This document shows, piece after piece, positions 42,136 to 52,196 of a stretch of 64,000 bases of DNA. Position 1 is the first letter of the stretch; each line of letters begins with the position of its first letter. The notes under the pieces were generated by a model. The model saw only the letters and a list, made by a program, of their open reading frames with translations. It ran no database searches and was not told the DNA's origin. The stretch is taken from assembly GCF_000219625.1 (NCBI RefSeq), contig NC_018218.1, forward strand, positions 5,394,001 to 5,458,000, in the 5' to 3' direction. The translations under genes and the position numbers were made by a program. Source of the DNA: Zymoseptoria tritici IPO323. Its lineage: Eukaryota > Ascomycota > Dothideomycetes > Mycosphaerellales > Mycosphaerellaceae.

Positions 42136-42474
42136 GTTGACTGGAGTGACGGGAATATCTCAATCATTGACATTTGAGGGAGGAGTCGGCGAGAAGCTGA
42201 GCGGATGAAGCCTAGCCGTTGCAATCGCCGACTGACCAGGCAACAATGTGTCACAAGCGGGATATCTCATGATTGCATGTCACATGTGAAGGTGAAGTAA
42301 GGGTAGACGCAAGTGAGACTTGAAGTAATGTGGCTGATATATTGAGGTTTATAGGGGGGTACAGCGACCAAATTCTCGGAAGTGCTTGCCGATATTGAAA
42401 TCGCGCTCGATACGCGAACATCATTTTCCGAGTCCAAACTCCAACTTCACTTCACAAACTTCCGAGCGAACGAG
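42136..42474. promoter_or_regulatory. Bidirectional promoter, polymerase X / PSF1
   Basis: About 340 bp separate the start codons of two divergent genome-maintenance genes. There is no other gene. No specific operator could be identified; an ACGCGT-type MCB cell-cycle element was looked for and not found. Confidence 0.45.
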
Positions 42475-43143
42475 ATGTATGGCGAGCAAGGCAACAAGCT
42501 CGTGGTCGATGCGAAGCGCATCCAAAACCTGCCACACCTACCACCATACGCAACGACGACAATCCGTGCGGTGACAAAAGAAGTCCGCGAGCTGGACCGC
42601 GACGCGACCGCGCTTCTGGCACCATACAGACTCGGAAGCACTCAAGGAAGCAATGGATCTCAGCCTCAATCATCGTTCAACCCGGCAGACGACCCGGCTT
42701 TGGCCTGCACACTCCTGGTCAACCACCTCTCCACCCGCAGGAACAAGCGATGCCTAATGGCATACCACAAAACCCGCACGGACAAGCTGGAAGCCATGTG
42801 CTGGGAGGGTGTCGATGTCTCTGATTTGCAGCAAGCTTCCGCCTCGACTACCGCTGGTGGACAGAGTGGACCGACGAGCAGTCTGAGCGCAGAGGAAGAA
42901 CAGTACGTTCATCAGTACAGCGACCTTCTCGCTGCGTACAAGGGTCAGTGGACCGACATCGACTTGACTGGAAGTCTAGAGCCTCCGAAAGATATCTTCA
43001 TCGATGTGCGGGTGCTGAAGGATGCGGGTGAAATTCAGACGGAGTACGGGTCGATCACTTTGACGAAGAACAGCCAGTTCTACGTTCGTCAAGCTGATGT
43101 CGAGCGGCTCATTCATCAAGGCTATTTGCAACGACTGAGCTGA
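42475..43143 (+). CDS. PSF1: DNA replication complex GINS protein Psf1
   Basis: Psf1 is one of four GINS subunits in the CMG replicative helicase, acting at nuclear replication forks. The 222-residue product starts MYGEQGNKLVVDAKRIQNL, the standard Psf1 N-terminus, then LPPYATTTIRAVTKEV and the helical core LLVNHLSTRRNKRCLMAYHK with KLEAMCWEG. The C-terminal B-domain reads FIDVRVLKDAGEIQTEYGSI, ending RLIHQGYLQRLS. The frame is open upstream to 42382, but the family start at 42475 is clear. No intron is needed. The distance to the divergent polymerase gene is 339 bp. Confidence 0.94.
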   Translation: MYGEQGNKLVVDAKRIQNLPHLPPYATTTIRAVTKEVRELDRDATALLAPYRLGSTQGSNGSQPQSSFNPADDPALACTLLVNHLSTRRNKRCLMAYHKTRTDKLEAMCWEGVDVSDLQQASASTTAGGQSGPTSSLSAEEEQYVHQYSDLLAAYKGQWTDIDLTGSLEPPKDIFIDVRVLKDAGEIQTEYGSITLTKNSQFYVRQADVERLIHQGYLQRLS

Positions 43144-43692
43144 AGATGAGATGTTCTGAGCGAGAAAGACTTACAGTTTTCGGACTGGCAGGGCCAACGG
43201 AAAGCCATCCAACTGCAATTCTACGCACGAAGGGACAGTTGTCCAAAACGGGAGGTCTTATGCCCTCTAGGAATTGCTCAGTCTCCAGCCCGGCTTGCGC
43301 CAGACTGAACGACGCCGTGGTAACGCTCGTTTGTAGCGAGGATCCATGACCTGTCCCTGGAATTGCTCTGCCATTTGTTCAAACAACAAATCCGTCATCG
43401 CTCCGGATGCTAGTGGCGTGCGATGGACAAAGGTCAAGCATGCACTTCGTCGACGCAGTTTGCTGTGTGCTTGCAAAGAGACGGCGGGCACTCACGTGAA
43501 CAGCAGTGGATGGTCACAAGACACTCATACTTCTCGAAGTCAAGGTGCCTCATTGAAAAAGGAAGGCTTTGGTGATGAAACAACTGGCATGATTGCGTGT
43601 GCGTCAGATATTAGGAGTCGAAGGTGTGCAGCAGCAGAAGAGCCGACATTAGCACAGCAGTCGCGTGCATCTCGCCATGAGCGATCGCAATA
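43144..43692. other. Convergent intergenic region
   Basis: About 550 bp between the PSF1 stop and the small Cys protein stop. A 124-codon plus-strand frame (43346-43720) overlaps the next gene and has no motif. No call made. Confidence 0.4.
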
Positions 43693-44082
43693 TCAACAGC
43701 TTGCTCTCCTGGCTCTGTAGACAAGCTCGCTCGAAGGCGCACTCGAGACACTTCGCCGTTCATCAGTGACAACCCCGATCTCCTCCACACTCGCGCCACT
43801 TCTCTCCTCCTCCGTCCGACATGATTTGGTATCCCCGGCGAAGTACCTGCCCTCGGCCACATGCAAGTCTCTCATCATGGCTTCGAAGTATTTCTCCTCA
43901 GCAACCTGCCTTTCCCATGCCATGGTGAGAAGAGTCCAAGCCTCAGCGCAAGGATCGCAGACGGCGGTGGAGTGTTTGGTTCGCACCATGTGCGGCAGGC
44001 AGTTGCCTGGAATCGGGCATGTTTCGACCAGGTGGGCGCGCTCGGCGGTGCAGCTGTAGGTGAGGAGTTCGTAGAAGCACAT
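43693..44082 (-). CDS. Small cytosolic Cys-containing hypothetical protein
   Basis: The 129-residue product begins MCFYELLTYSCTAERAHLVE, a start shared by many short uncharacterised ascomycete proteins (MCF...T..C...H), then CPIPGNCLPHMV, VCDPCAEAWTLL and a charged helix with repeated E-x-Y (EEKYFEAMMRDLHVAEGRYF). Six or more Cys/His in the first half suggest a metal-binding or disulphide core, but there is no signal peptide, so metal binding is more likely. Function is unknown. The start is the first ATG in the frame and no intron is evident. Confidence 0.58.
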   Translation of the reverse strand: MCFYELLTYSCTAERAHLVETCPIPGNCLPHMVRTKHSTAVCDPCAEAWTLLTMAWERQVAEEKYFEAMMRDLHVAEGRYFAGDTKSCRTEEERSGASVEEIGVVTDERRSVSSAPSSELVYRARRASC

Positions 44083-44521
44083 TGTATGATGTATGATTGA
44101 TGCTGATTGATGTATGTTGTAGCGGGCGAGGTTTGAGTGAGAAGGCGGTCCGGGTTTGGGAGGAGATGGAGAGAAGACGAAAATGGCTAGAATATCAGCG
44201 TATTACTGCTATGTTCTTGGTTTGCCGCGACGGCTGAGGCAATTGGGAGTGACTGCATCGTGTGACGTTCAACATGTAGTTGATAGTCAGCTCGGAAGAC
44301 TGGCCTTTCGTCCGCCTGAGCTGCTGCTATGACCTGCTGTCTGCCATCTGGTGATGCACCCAGAATTTGCAAAGGCCGCAGTTCTCAGTCATCGCAGACC
44401 ACAAACTGCTCTGGCTGTGGACAGCTCTGCTCATCGATCATCCTTCTTTCAACTCCCTCGCTAATGCCAATCCTTTTCCTGCTCATGCTTATCGTTCAAT
44501 CATCATCTCACCAGACATTCC
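44083..44521. other. Intergenic region
   Basis: About 440 bp hold the promoter of the small Cys protein and the 3' end of the CHORD gene. Nothing else is supported. Confidence 0.4.
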
Positions 44522-45597
44522 TCACACCCTCCCCGCACGGCCAGCCTGGATGATCTCTCCAGTATGAGGATCTGTTGCCCGCAACACCGGCCAGCCCGCT
44601 GTACTCGCCTTCGCCAAGGTAAGTTCCAGCTTTGTACCCATAATCTTGAACTTGCTCTCCTTCAAATCGATGGGACCAAACAGCAGCATTGTCGTCTGGT
44701 ATCGCTTCTTATCGCTCGTCACCAGATCCAATTCCACCGCCTTTCCATCCTCCGAGAACTCCACTTTTGATCGGTCCTTGTCGATCTTCTTCAAGTATAA
44801 GGATGCAATCACTGTTGTGGCCGTTTGATAAAAGTCGTTCCGGACCTCATTCACCAGCTCCTCCGCATCTGCGTCCTTCTTTTTGCCCACGAAGAGATGC
44901 CGTGACTTGGTCTTGCAGCCTTGAATCTTCATAAACTCGTCAAACTCCAGCACGCGTCTCTTGCAACATGTCCATCCTTTGCTGCCCTCGTGGAAGATAG
45001 CTTGTCCGGGGTGATGTACGCATTGCTCCTCGTCTCGGTTTTGTCCTGATCTGTATTGAACTCCACATCCTTTCCTCTTACAGCTGGCGTTGTCGGGAAT
45101 AGGAAGTGAAGGGTCATCGTCTTCCTCTTCAGGGGGTGCGGGACTTGCGGCGGGTTGTGGTGTTGAAGCAGCGACGGGTGCTCGGGCAACGGGCGGAGGG
45201 AGTGTGTCTTTCTTTTCTTGCTGGGCTTTGATTTTCGCTTCGACTTCTTCGTTGTTGGGTTTCGGATCTTCGGCGGGTGCATCGTCGACGGTCGTATGCT
45301 TTCCAGTCGTGCAGGGAGGAATTGTCATAAACTCGTCAAACGTGAGCACTCGCGGTTTGCAGCATTTCCATCCTGGTTGGAGATTAGCGACCAGGCAATA
45401 GTTGGTTGGTAGAATACTTCTTCTTACCCTTCTGACCCTCGTGAAAGACAGGTGGGCTTTGAAATTATCAGTACTTCATGCTATTGCTCACTGAAGCTCA
45501 TCAAGGTGGACCAAACATACCCCGGGTGATAGACGCACGGGTCTTCTGGGTCACTGAAGAGCTTCCCACAGCCTTTGTGTACACATTTCTGAGCCAT
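44522..45597 (-). CDS. CHORD and CS domain co-chaperone (RAR1/CHP-1-like)
   Basis: This Hsp90 co-chaperone has two zinc-binding CHORD modules and a p23-like CS domain; relatives act in plant immunity (RAR1) and in animal Hsp90/ROCK control, and the fungal role includes stress and development. Exons are 45597-45521, 45456-45428 (only 29 nt) and 45372-44522; introns of 64 and 55 nt have GTATGT..AAAG and GTAAGA..CCAG borders. The 318-residue protein has CHORD1 (CVHKGCGKLFSDPEDPCVYH, then GWKCCKPRVLTFDEFMTIPP), a Pro/Ala-rich linker, CHORD2 from about 133 (CKRKGCGVQYRS, GWTCCKRRVLEFDEFM) and CS from about 209 (VIASLYLKKIDKDRSKVEF). The retrotransposon lies 170 bp upstream. Confidence 0.92.
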
Positions 45598-45767
45598 CTT
45601 CGCAATGGACGATCGATTGTTGTCTCGATGAGTATGGACTCACAGAATGGGCGAAATTTGTCAAGGCACTGGGAGTGATTGTTCAAGTTTCTGTGGAGCT
45701 TCTAGAAAGATTGGCATCTGATACAAAATTTCGCCAAGGATCATGACGATAGGCGAGGGGTGAGTTC

Positions 45768-45772
45768 CTTTG
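45768..45772 (+). repeat. Target-site duplication, left copy (CTTTG)
   Basis: The five bases CTTTG directly precede the left LTR and recur directly after the right LTR at 52129-52133, as expected from Copia integrase. Confidence 0.9.
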
Positions 45773-45943
45773 TGTTGTAATTGGACTTAAGCTAAGTGGA
45801 AGAGGACCTCTAATTAGCAGGTATATATTGTTATACAGAGAGAATCTTAAGTGTAAGATTCTTACTTTAGCTATCTGTATGTAGGAATGCCTTAGTACTA
45901 GTTATATGTACTTTACTAATAGTTAGTCTAATAATCTATAACA
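45773..45943 (-). repeat. Left LTR (3' LTR of a minus-strand element), 171 bp
   Basis: This 171-bp repeat starts TGTTGTAATT and ends CTATAACA. It aligns without gaps to 51958-52128 with 18 mismatches, all C/T or G/A. Its outer part is the less mutated copy; its inner part (from about LTR position 107) is the more mutated copy. Confidence 0.93.
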
Positions 45944-45954
45944 CTCCCCTATTA
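45944..45954 (-). other. Polypurine tract of the retrotransposon
   Basis: On the minus strand TAATAGGGGAG directly precedes the 3' LTR, the expected place and composition for the plus-strand primer. Its survival is consistent with lack of CpA context. Confidence 0.7.
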
Positions 45955-47150
45955 GCAGCTACATTATTACGAGCTATCTGTTACCTAAATATAGTAGGTA
46001 TTTACCTACTACGTAGCTAATACTCGGCTTTAGCTTATTAAAAAGCATCTTCTTCTAGCTTTTTTATTCCTCTACTTTATAATCTATACCTCTTATCTAT
46101 TTAGCTAATTTATTAGCTAATCTATTATTTATCCCTTATAGCTATTAATAATATAATCTATATTACTAGCTATAACTTTTAGAAGAAGAGTAGCTTTCTC
46201 TATCCCTAAGAAAACCTTCTAGTAAGTTATTAATAAAGTAAGAGCTATTAGTAGTAAAGATCTCCTATAGATCTATAAAGATAGTTTTATAGTATATTAG
46301 ACTATATATTAACTTATTAGAGGAGAGATAAATAGATACTATAATAAAGTAAATATTAGGGCTTAGAGTCCCTTCTCTTTTATAGCTTGCTTTAATAAGT
46401 TTATAGCTAAGCTTAATAAGGATCTCCTTACTATAGACCTTATTAATATAGTAATAGAGGAGCTATATAACTTAAGGGAGTAGGCCTTCCTAGTAGAAAA
46501 CTACCCTAGTCTAATAACTCCTAATCCTTAGGGATTTATATTATACTATAACTAGACTCCTCTTAGCTAAATATTAAGCTCTAATAAGGCAGAGATAAAG
46601 TAGTAGTTAGTAGTATAGCATCCTATATATATTCTCTTTAAAATCCCTTCTTCCCTAATAGAAACTAATATTCTTTTAGGCTTTAAGTTAAGATTTTAAG
46701 GGAATTAGCTTAGTCTTTTAGTAGTAGTTTTAGAGGGGCAGGCTATAGGTTCTAAGATATGCTCTAATACTTTTAGGTTTTTATAAAAAAGTTTTTCTTT
46801 AGCTAGGTGTTTTTCTTATAGTTTCTTAGATGCTTTTGTAGAGGTATATAGTTACCTCCTTTCCTTTATATAGATAAGAATAAAATAAGTATTCTAAGTA
46901 TTATACTTCTTAGTTTTGTAATAAATAAAATAGTATAATTCTAGGGAGGGAATCCTTCTTAGGTAGGAATACAGGTATTAAGGCATAAATTTAAGAGCAA
47001 TTTCCCTCTTCTTATTAAGGGCTAGTTAGTCTAGTAGTATAATTTCTAACTACAAATTAGAAGGTTATAGGTTTAATTCCTATATTAGCCTCTCTTATAT
47101 ATCTATATTAGCTGCCTAATATAGACACATAAGTATCTTTTTGCTAGATT
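45955..47150. other. Extra 1.2-kb segment inside the retrotransposon
   Basis: This AT-rich, RIP-mutated stretch lies between the RNase H end and the polypurine tract, where Copia elements normally have only a short untranslated region. It includes a tRNA-Cys-like sequence on the plus strand. Stops in one plus-strand frame around 46258-46560 are mostly TAG/TAA, which RIP can make from CAG/CAA, so it may once have been coding; I cannot identify the source. It could be captured host DNA or a nested insertion. Confidence 0.5.
47020..47091 (+). tRNA. RIP-mutated tRNA-Cys-like sequence (anticodon now ACA)
   Basis: Seventy-two bases fold as a full cloverleaf. Acceptor arm GGCTAGT pairs with ATTAGCC (one G-T pair). 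The D-arm is GTC/AAT, weakened. Anticodon stem TCTAA/TTAGA encloses loop CTACAAA with T33, anticodon ACA at 47052-47054 and A37. The variable loop is 5 nt. T stem ATAGG/CCTAT holds loop TTTAATT. RIP changes G to A on this strand, so the ancestral anticodon was most likely GCA (Cys), and T-loop TTTAATT was TTCAATT. Anticodon ACA is not a normal tRNA-Cys, and the copy is probably non-functional. Confidence 0.7.
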
Positions 47151-48079
47151 TATAGATTTATATATTAGAGGATAGTATTTAGGGATTTTAGTTTTGTTAG
47201 ACAGTCTATAAGCTGCATATCTGTCCTTATAAACTCTACCTTAATACTCCCCTTATTATATTGCTCTTTATAGTAATAGTTCCTAAGAGAGATATATCTT
47301 AATCTTTTAGAGTTAGTATAGTTTTCTATAAGGCTAATAGCTAATTAATTGTCTACTTTAATAAGAATAGTAGAAATGCTTTTAGCCTAGGTAAAAGGCT
47401 AGAGCTTATTAATAAGATTCCTTACCTAATTTATTTCTCTTATTACCTTAGTAAGAGAGAGGTACTCTGCCTTAGTACTAGATAGTACTACTTCTTTCTG
47501 TAGTTAAGATCTCTAGATAACTAGGCCTTCTATAATTTTAAAGAGTATTCCTAAGGTAGACCTAAATATACTAGGATTACTAGCAAAATTAGAGTCTAAG
47601 AATGCTTTAATTTAAATTTGCTCCTTAGTTTTCCTATATATAAGGCACTTGTTAATTATACCTGCAACATATCTCTAGATATGTTTAGCTACCTAAATAT
47701 GCAAAGGTCCTAAGTTCTAAAGGAACCTTATATAGTAGTTAACAGCAAAACTAATATCTAGTCTAGTATAGTTTAATAGATATTATAGTTCCCTAATAAT
47801 CTTGTTAAAGAGATTATAGTCCTTCTTTATTCCCTTATCCTAGAGGGGTTTAAGGAAGGTGTTAAGGGGGTACTTAACACTCTTTGTATTACTAAGACTA
47901 TATCCTTAAAGTTTGTCTTTAGAATAGTGTTCCTAAGAGATAGATATAGAGCTATCTTTCCCTTCCTTTAGGTAAAGTCTAAGAAAGACATTAGTATTAA
48001 TAACCTTAATTATATACTTCTGCTCTAATCCCTTAATTAGCTTATTAATCTTATAGTCTAACTATCTAAAGATCTAGAA

Positions 48080-48091
48080 GTTATCTATATA
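48080..48091 (-). other. Degenerate reverse transcriptase active-site codons (YIDN)
   Basis: Minus-strand codons TAT ATA GAT AAC read Y-I-D-N inside a GKGILVLLYIDNF context. The Copia consensus is Y-V-D-D. Val to Ile and the second Asp to Asn are both G-to-A changes on this strand. The loss of the second catalytic aspartate alone would inactivate the enzyme. Confidence 0.75.
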
Positions 48092-51000
48092 AAGGAGAAC
48101 AAGAATGCCTTTCCCTTAAAAGAGGTAAGTATCGCTAATAGTTCTTATTAGACTAAGCTTTTAGAGAGTATCTATAGTATTATAGTACTAGAGAGCAGCT
48201 ACCTGCTTAAGCCTATATAGTCCTTTCTTAATATATATAATATACTTATAGGCATCTTTCTTAAAGAGATAAGCTCCCTCTAGTAGCTTAATAAAGATCT
48301 GCTTATCTAGGTTTAGATTTAGGAATGCAGTCTTAATATTAACTTATCTCCTTTTCTAGCTAAAGTTAACTAAGAGGGATAGAAGTATTCTCCTTATTAT
48401 AGCTCTTAGGGTAGGAGCAAAGGTATTAATATAGTTAAGTCCCTTCCTTTATATAAATCCCCTAACTATCTATCTAGCCTTATACTTCTTTATAGTTCTA
48501 TCTAGGAGTACCTTAATCTTAAAGACCTATTTCCCTATAAGAGGGATTCTCCCCTTAGGGAGGGTGCTAATAAGTTTCTATTTAAGGCATCCTATAGACT
48601 TAAGTAACTTAGCTTCCTTAATAATAGCTTTCTCCTATTCCTTATAGTTAGATCTAGAGAGAGTTTCCTTAACTATTTTAGGATTAGATAGATTAGGATT
48701 TGTTACTTTAAGTCTTATCTTCTAGATCTTACTATAGTCTTTTTTTATAATTAATCTTCTACTTCTTAAGAGTCTAAATATGCCTAAGCTTTTAGGACTT
48801 GCTTTATTACCTAATTTCTTAGGTCTCTTAGGGCTTCTCCCTACTTTCCTCTTTCTTATAATATAAATATCTAAGAAGGGAGTTATAGTATAATCTTAAA
48901 GGTCTTCCCTTTTAGGGTAATTCTCTACTAATACTTAATATTATAACTATATTAATAAGGTATTAGCCTACTCTTAGAATCCCTTAGAACTTCCTTAGAA
49001 TCCCTTAGGACTTCCTGTTTCTTTAGAAATATACTCCCCCTAAGCTAGCTAGGAGGCTTTTTTATACTTAGTAGCCTCTAGCTAATTAGGCTTAGACTAC
49101 TTATATTAGTTATCCTAGGACTATATATCCTAACTTAATATTTGCTCCCCCTAAGATATTAAAAGGGAGGCTTAGTTTCTCTCTTTTTATATAATATTAA
49201 ACATGTTCTCTACTTCTTAAAGATAAGAAATAATAAGAGGTTAGGTATCTTACCCTTAGGCATCCTAGCCCTAATCTTAATCCTTAGTATAGATAATATA
49301 GACTTCCTATTCTATAGTAATAGGTTATATTAGTTATAGGAAACTCTCCCCTTAGAAGTCTAGGGTAGTAGGTATTATATTATATACCTTATCCTTATTA
49401 TATATTATATAAGGAGAGGTTACAATCTTATACTAAAACCTAGTAAGGGTAGATAGTTTAAACTTCTAAACTATATAGTTAATTAAAGTATTCTCCTAGA
49501 ATCCTAAATTCTAGTATTTCTCTACTTTAGGATAGAACTTCTATAAATTAGGTCTCCCCTAATTATATAGATATGCTCTGTATCTAAATCTCCTAACCTT
49601 TATTAGATTAATATATAGAGTTCTAGTATTAAGATCTTAATTAAATTCCTAAAGAGGAATCTTATTAGTTAATAGGCATACTAGCCTATTAGTAAGGAAG
49701 ATTGCATATATAACTGCAAAACTCTAAAGAGGGAGAGGTAGACTAGAGTTAATTATTATTGCTCTTGCCTTGTTAAGGATAACCTTATTAGATAATTCTA
49801 TAATTCTATTCTATTTAGGAGTATAAGGAGCTAAGAAATCCTATCTTAGTTCCTTATTCTCTACAAATGTAATTAGATTATTGTTATTAAACTCTCCTCC
49901 TTTATCTAAGAACTAGATCTTAACTATCTTTTTATACTAGTTAAATGTCTTAGTAGTCTATTTCTTAATAATTTGTGCAGCTTGTAATTTAAGCTTATAG
50001 AAGATAGCCTATCTCTTTTTTAACTTTGTATTAGTAATTATAAGGATGTACTTATATCTAAAGATATCTAGTAGAAAGATTAGTCTTATAATGTTAATAT
50101 AGACCTTATCTAATAAGGATTAAGGTATTAGTCTTAGAGTTCTTAATACTACTCTCTATAACCTTATAAGCTTATATAGCTTATAGTACTTAAGTATAGA
50201 TATGTTAATCTGCTTAAGTCCTTAGACTTAAGCCTTTATTATACTAAGAATCTTGTTCCCTATATAGCCTAGTCTCTAGTACTATCTTGTTATATTAGCC
50301 TTAGGTATAGTAAAGGCTAAATAGGATATATTCCTATTAGTTATAGAAGTAACTTTAGTACTCCTCTTAGGGAGAGAGATAGTTATATTCTAAAGGATTA
50401 GAATATTATAAGTAGACTAAACCTTGCCTATCTTCTTATTATTCCTTAGAATATATAAAGATAGCCTATCTAGGTAGACCTTGCACTTTAGCTAAAAAGT
50501 CTCTACTAAGATAAGGTTATAATTAGAGTTAGGAGAGTATAACACATCTTATAAAGTAATGTTTAACTTATTCCCCTTATACTTTATTATAATCCTTATA
50601 CTTCCTAAGTATATAACTATACTTTGTCTAATAGCTTAAAAGAACCTAATTAGGGTTTCTAGGGGTTTAAGGTTTAAGAACTAGGACTTATTATTAAAAA
50701 AGTAGTATAATATACTAGAATCCTAGATAATAGTATTACTCCTTTATATTCTAGCAGCAGTAATTACTACTCTTATAAATAAGCTATCTAAATTAGAGCC
50801 TAAGCCTATATTAGAAGAGGAGATAGGCTTAATTACTATAATACCCTTTCCTCTCTTCTTATTATATCTCTTACTCTTATCTTAGGACTTCTTCTTATCC
50901 TTATTAGATCCTCCTTTTCCTTTATATACCTAGGACTTTAGGGCCTTATTAGGGTGCTTCTTAAAGTAATCTATATTTATATAGATATAATAGGTATACT

Positions 51001-51941
51001 TAGTATACTAATTATTATCTATTATAATACCCCTAAATCCTCCTACTATTCTCTATATTTATAAAGGAGGTTCCTTAATTAATAAGGTAATTAGCTCTTT
51101 AAGAGTTATATTCTTAATATAATAAGATTATCTCTAGCTTCTTAGGTATTCTAGATAGTAAAGGCCCTAAATAAAGAATAGCCTAATTTGCTTATTACTA
51201 AAGGTAAGCTTTAAGACTAGAATATTCTTAGACCTAGAGTATTATTCTATTATAGAGATATACTTATAATACTACTTCTAGAAGTCCTTATAGTACTTCT
51301 AAGTATTTGTTCCTTAGATCTTAATATTACTAATTCTAAGAATCCTTAGGCTATTATAAATATTTATAGTTATAATAGGCCTGTAGGTAGCTATAATAGT
51401 ATTATATAGTTCCTTAGCTATCTTCTCTATATCCCTAAAGTTAGGCCTTAGAGATTAATTAATCCTTTTGCTAATAATCCTATATGCAATTAGGTTATAC
51501 TTATACTAGACTTAGAGAGGAGTTAGTCTTAGTCTACTAGTTAGAATAGGTTCTATTACTAGAGTATCCCTTCCTTTTTTTTAGGAAGGAGTTAGAGCCT
51601 AGGAGGATAAAGTAGTACTCTCCTTAGTTAGTAAAGAGGGATATCTAACTTTAATTCCTAGCTTTAATTAGGTAGGGTACTAGGGAATATTATAAAAGAT
51701 ATAGCCTAATACCTCCTTGTCTATAAGGGCTGCTTTAAGTATCCTTAACTAGTCTAAGAAGTTACTTCCCTTTCTTAGGACTTTATTCTCCTTTGTAGTC
51801 TTAAACTTATTAGCCTGTATTACGGCTATTATTATAACTAGCTCTTTCTCGGCTCGCTAGTTAACTATCTAAACAGTATATAGTAAGGTTCTAGTAGCTG
51901 CGCTTAGAACAGACAATTCTTCCTTAAGTATGTAGTAGTTA

Positions 51942-51957
51942 CGTCGGGCTTATAACC
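51942..51957 (-). other. Primer-binding site, half-tRNA initiator Met type
   Basis: Sixteen bases directly next to the right LTR read GGTTATAAGCCCGACG on the minus strand. With one RIP-type G-to-A change (TGAG to TAAG) this is complementary to the anticodon stem and loop of initiator tRNA-Met (GGGCTCATAACC). Drosophila copia and some fungal Copia elements prime from an internally cleaved half of that tRNA. Confidence 0.75.
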
Positions 51958-52128
51958 TGTTATAATTAGACTTAAGCTAAGTAGAAGAGGACCTTTAATT
52001 AGCAGGTATATATTATTATATAAAGAGAATCTTAAGTGTAAGATTCTTACTTTAGCTATCTATGTGTAAGAATGCCTTAGCACTAGTTATGTGCACTTCA
52101 CTAATAGTTAGTCTGATGATCCACAACA
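51958..52128 (-). repeat. Right LTR (5' LTR of a minus-strand element), 171 bp
   Basis: It starts TGTTATAATT and ends CCACAACA. Inner positions 5 to 66, 105 and 112 are the mutated copies; outer positions 107 and 124-167 keep C or G where the left LTR has T or A. The CTTTG duplication follows at 52129-52133. Confidence 0.93.
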
Positions 52129-52133
52129 CTTTG
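52129..52133 (+). repeat. Target-site duplication, right copy (CTTTG)
   Basis: These five bases directly follow the right LTR and match 45768-45772. Confidence 0.9.
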
Positions 52134-52196
52134 GACGTAGGAGCCGCAACTGGGCTATCCAAACAATCAGATAGTCACCTTTTTGGTCATACTATC

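Larger units (their letters stand above)
45773..52128 (-). mobile_element. RIP-inactivated Copia-type LTR retrotransposon
   Basis: The 6,356-bp element is complete in structure but coding-dead: no open frame of 60 codons survives. Coding order runs right to left. A PBS abuts the right LTR and a polypurine tract abuts the left LTR. Reverse transcriptase is recognisable where minus-strand codons at 48115-48070 read GKGILVLLYIDN, the YVDD active site with RIP-type changes; RNase H ends near 47200 (SLRNYY-like stretch, then a degenerate D-x-LTK tail). Integrase and gag must lie at about 49-51.9 kb but I could not fix their borders. AT content is extreme and CA/TG are depleted. About 1.2 kb between RNase H and the left LTR is extra and includes a tRNA-Cys-like sequence. 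The Copia class rests on the RT spacing and half-tRNA PBS. Confidence 0.9.

Noticed and set aside
50940..51030. Gag zinc knuckle of the retrotransposon
   Set aside because: A minus-strand frame reads Y-T-Y-Y..FKKHPNKALK, which could be a mutated CCHC knuckle, but the His position does not fit RIP changes well, so I do not annotate it.
45773..52128. CRISPR array or other tandem repeat in the AT-rich block
   Set aside because: No regularly spaced repeats exist; the low complexity is the AT bias produced by RIP.
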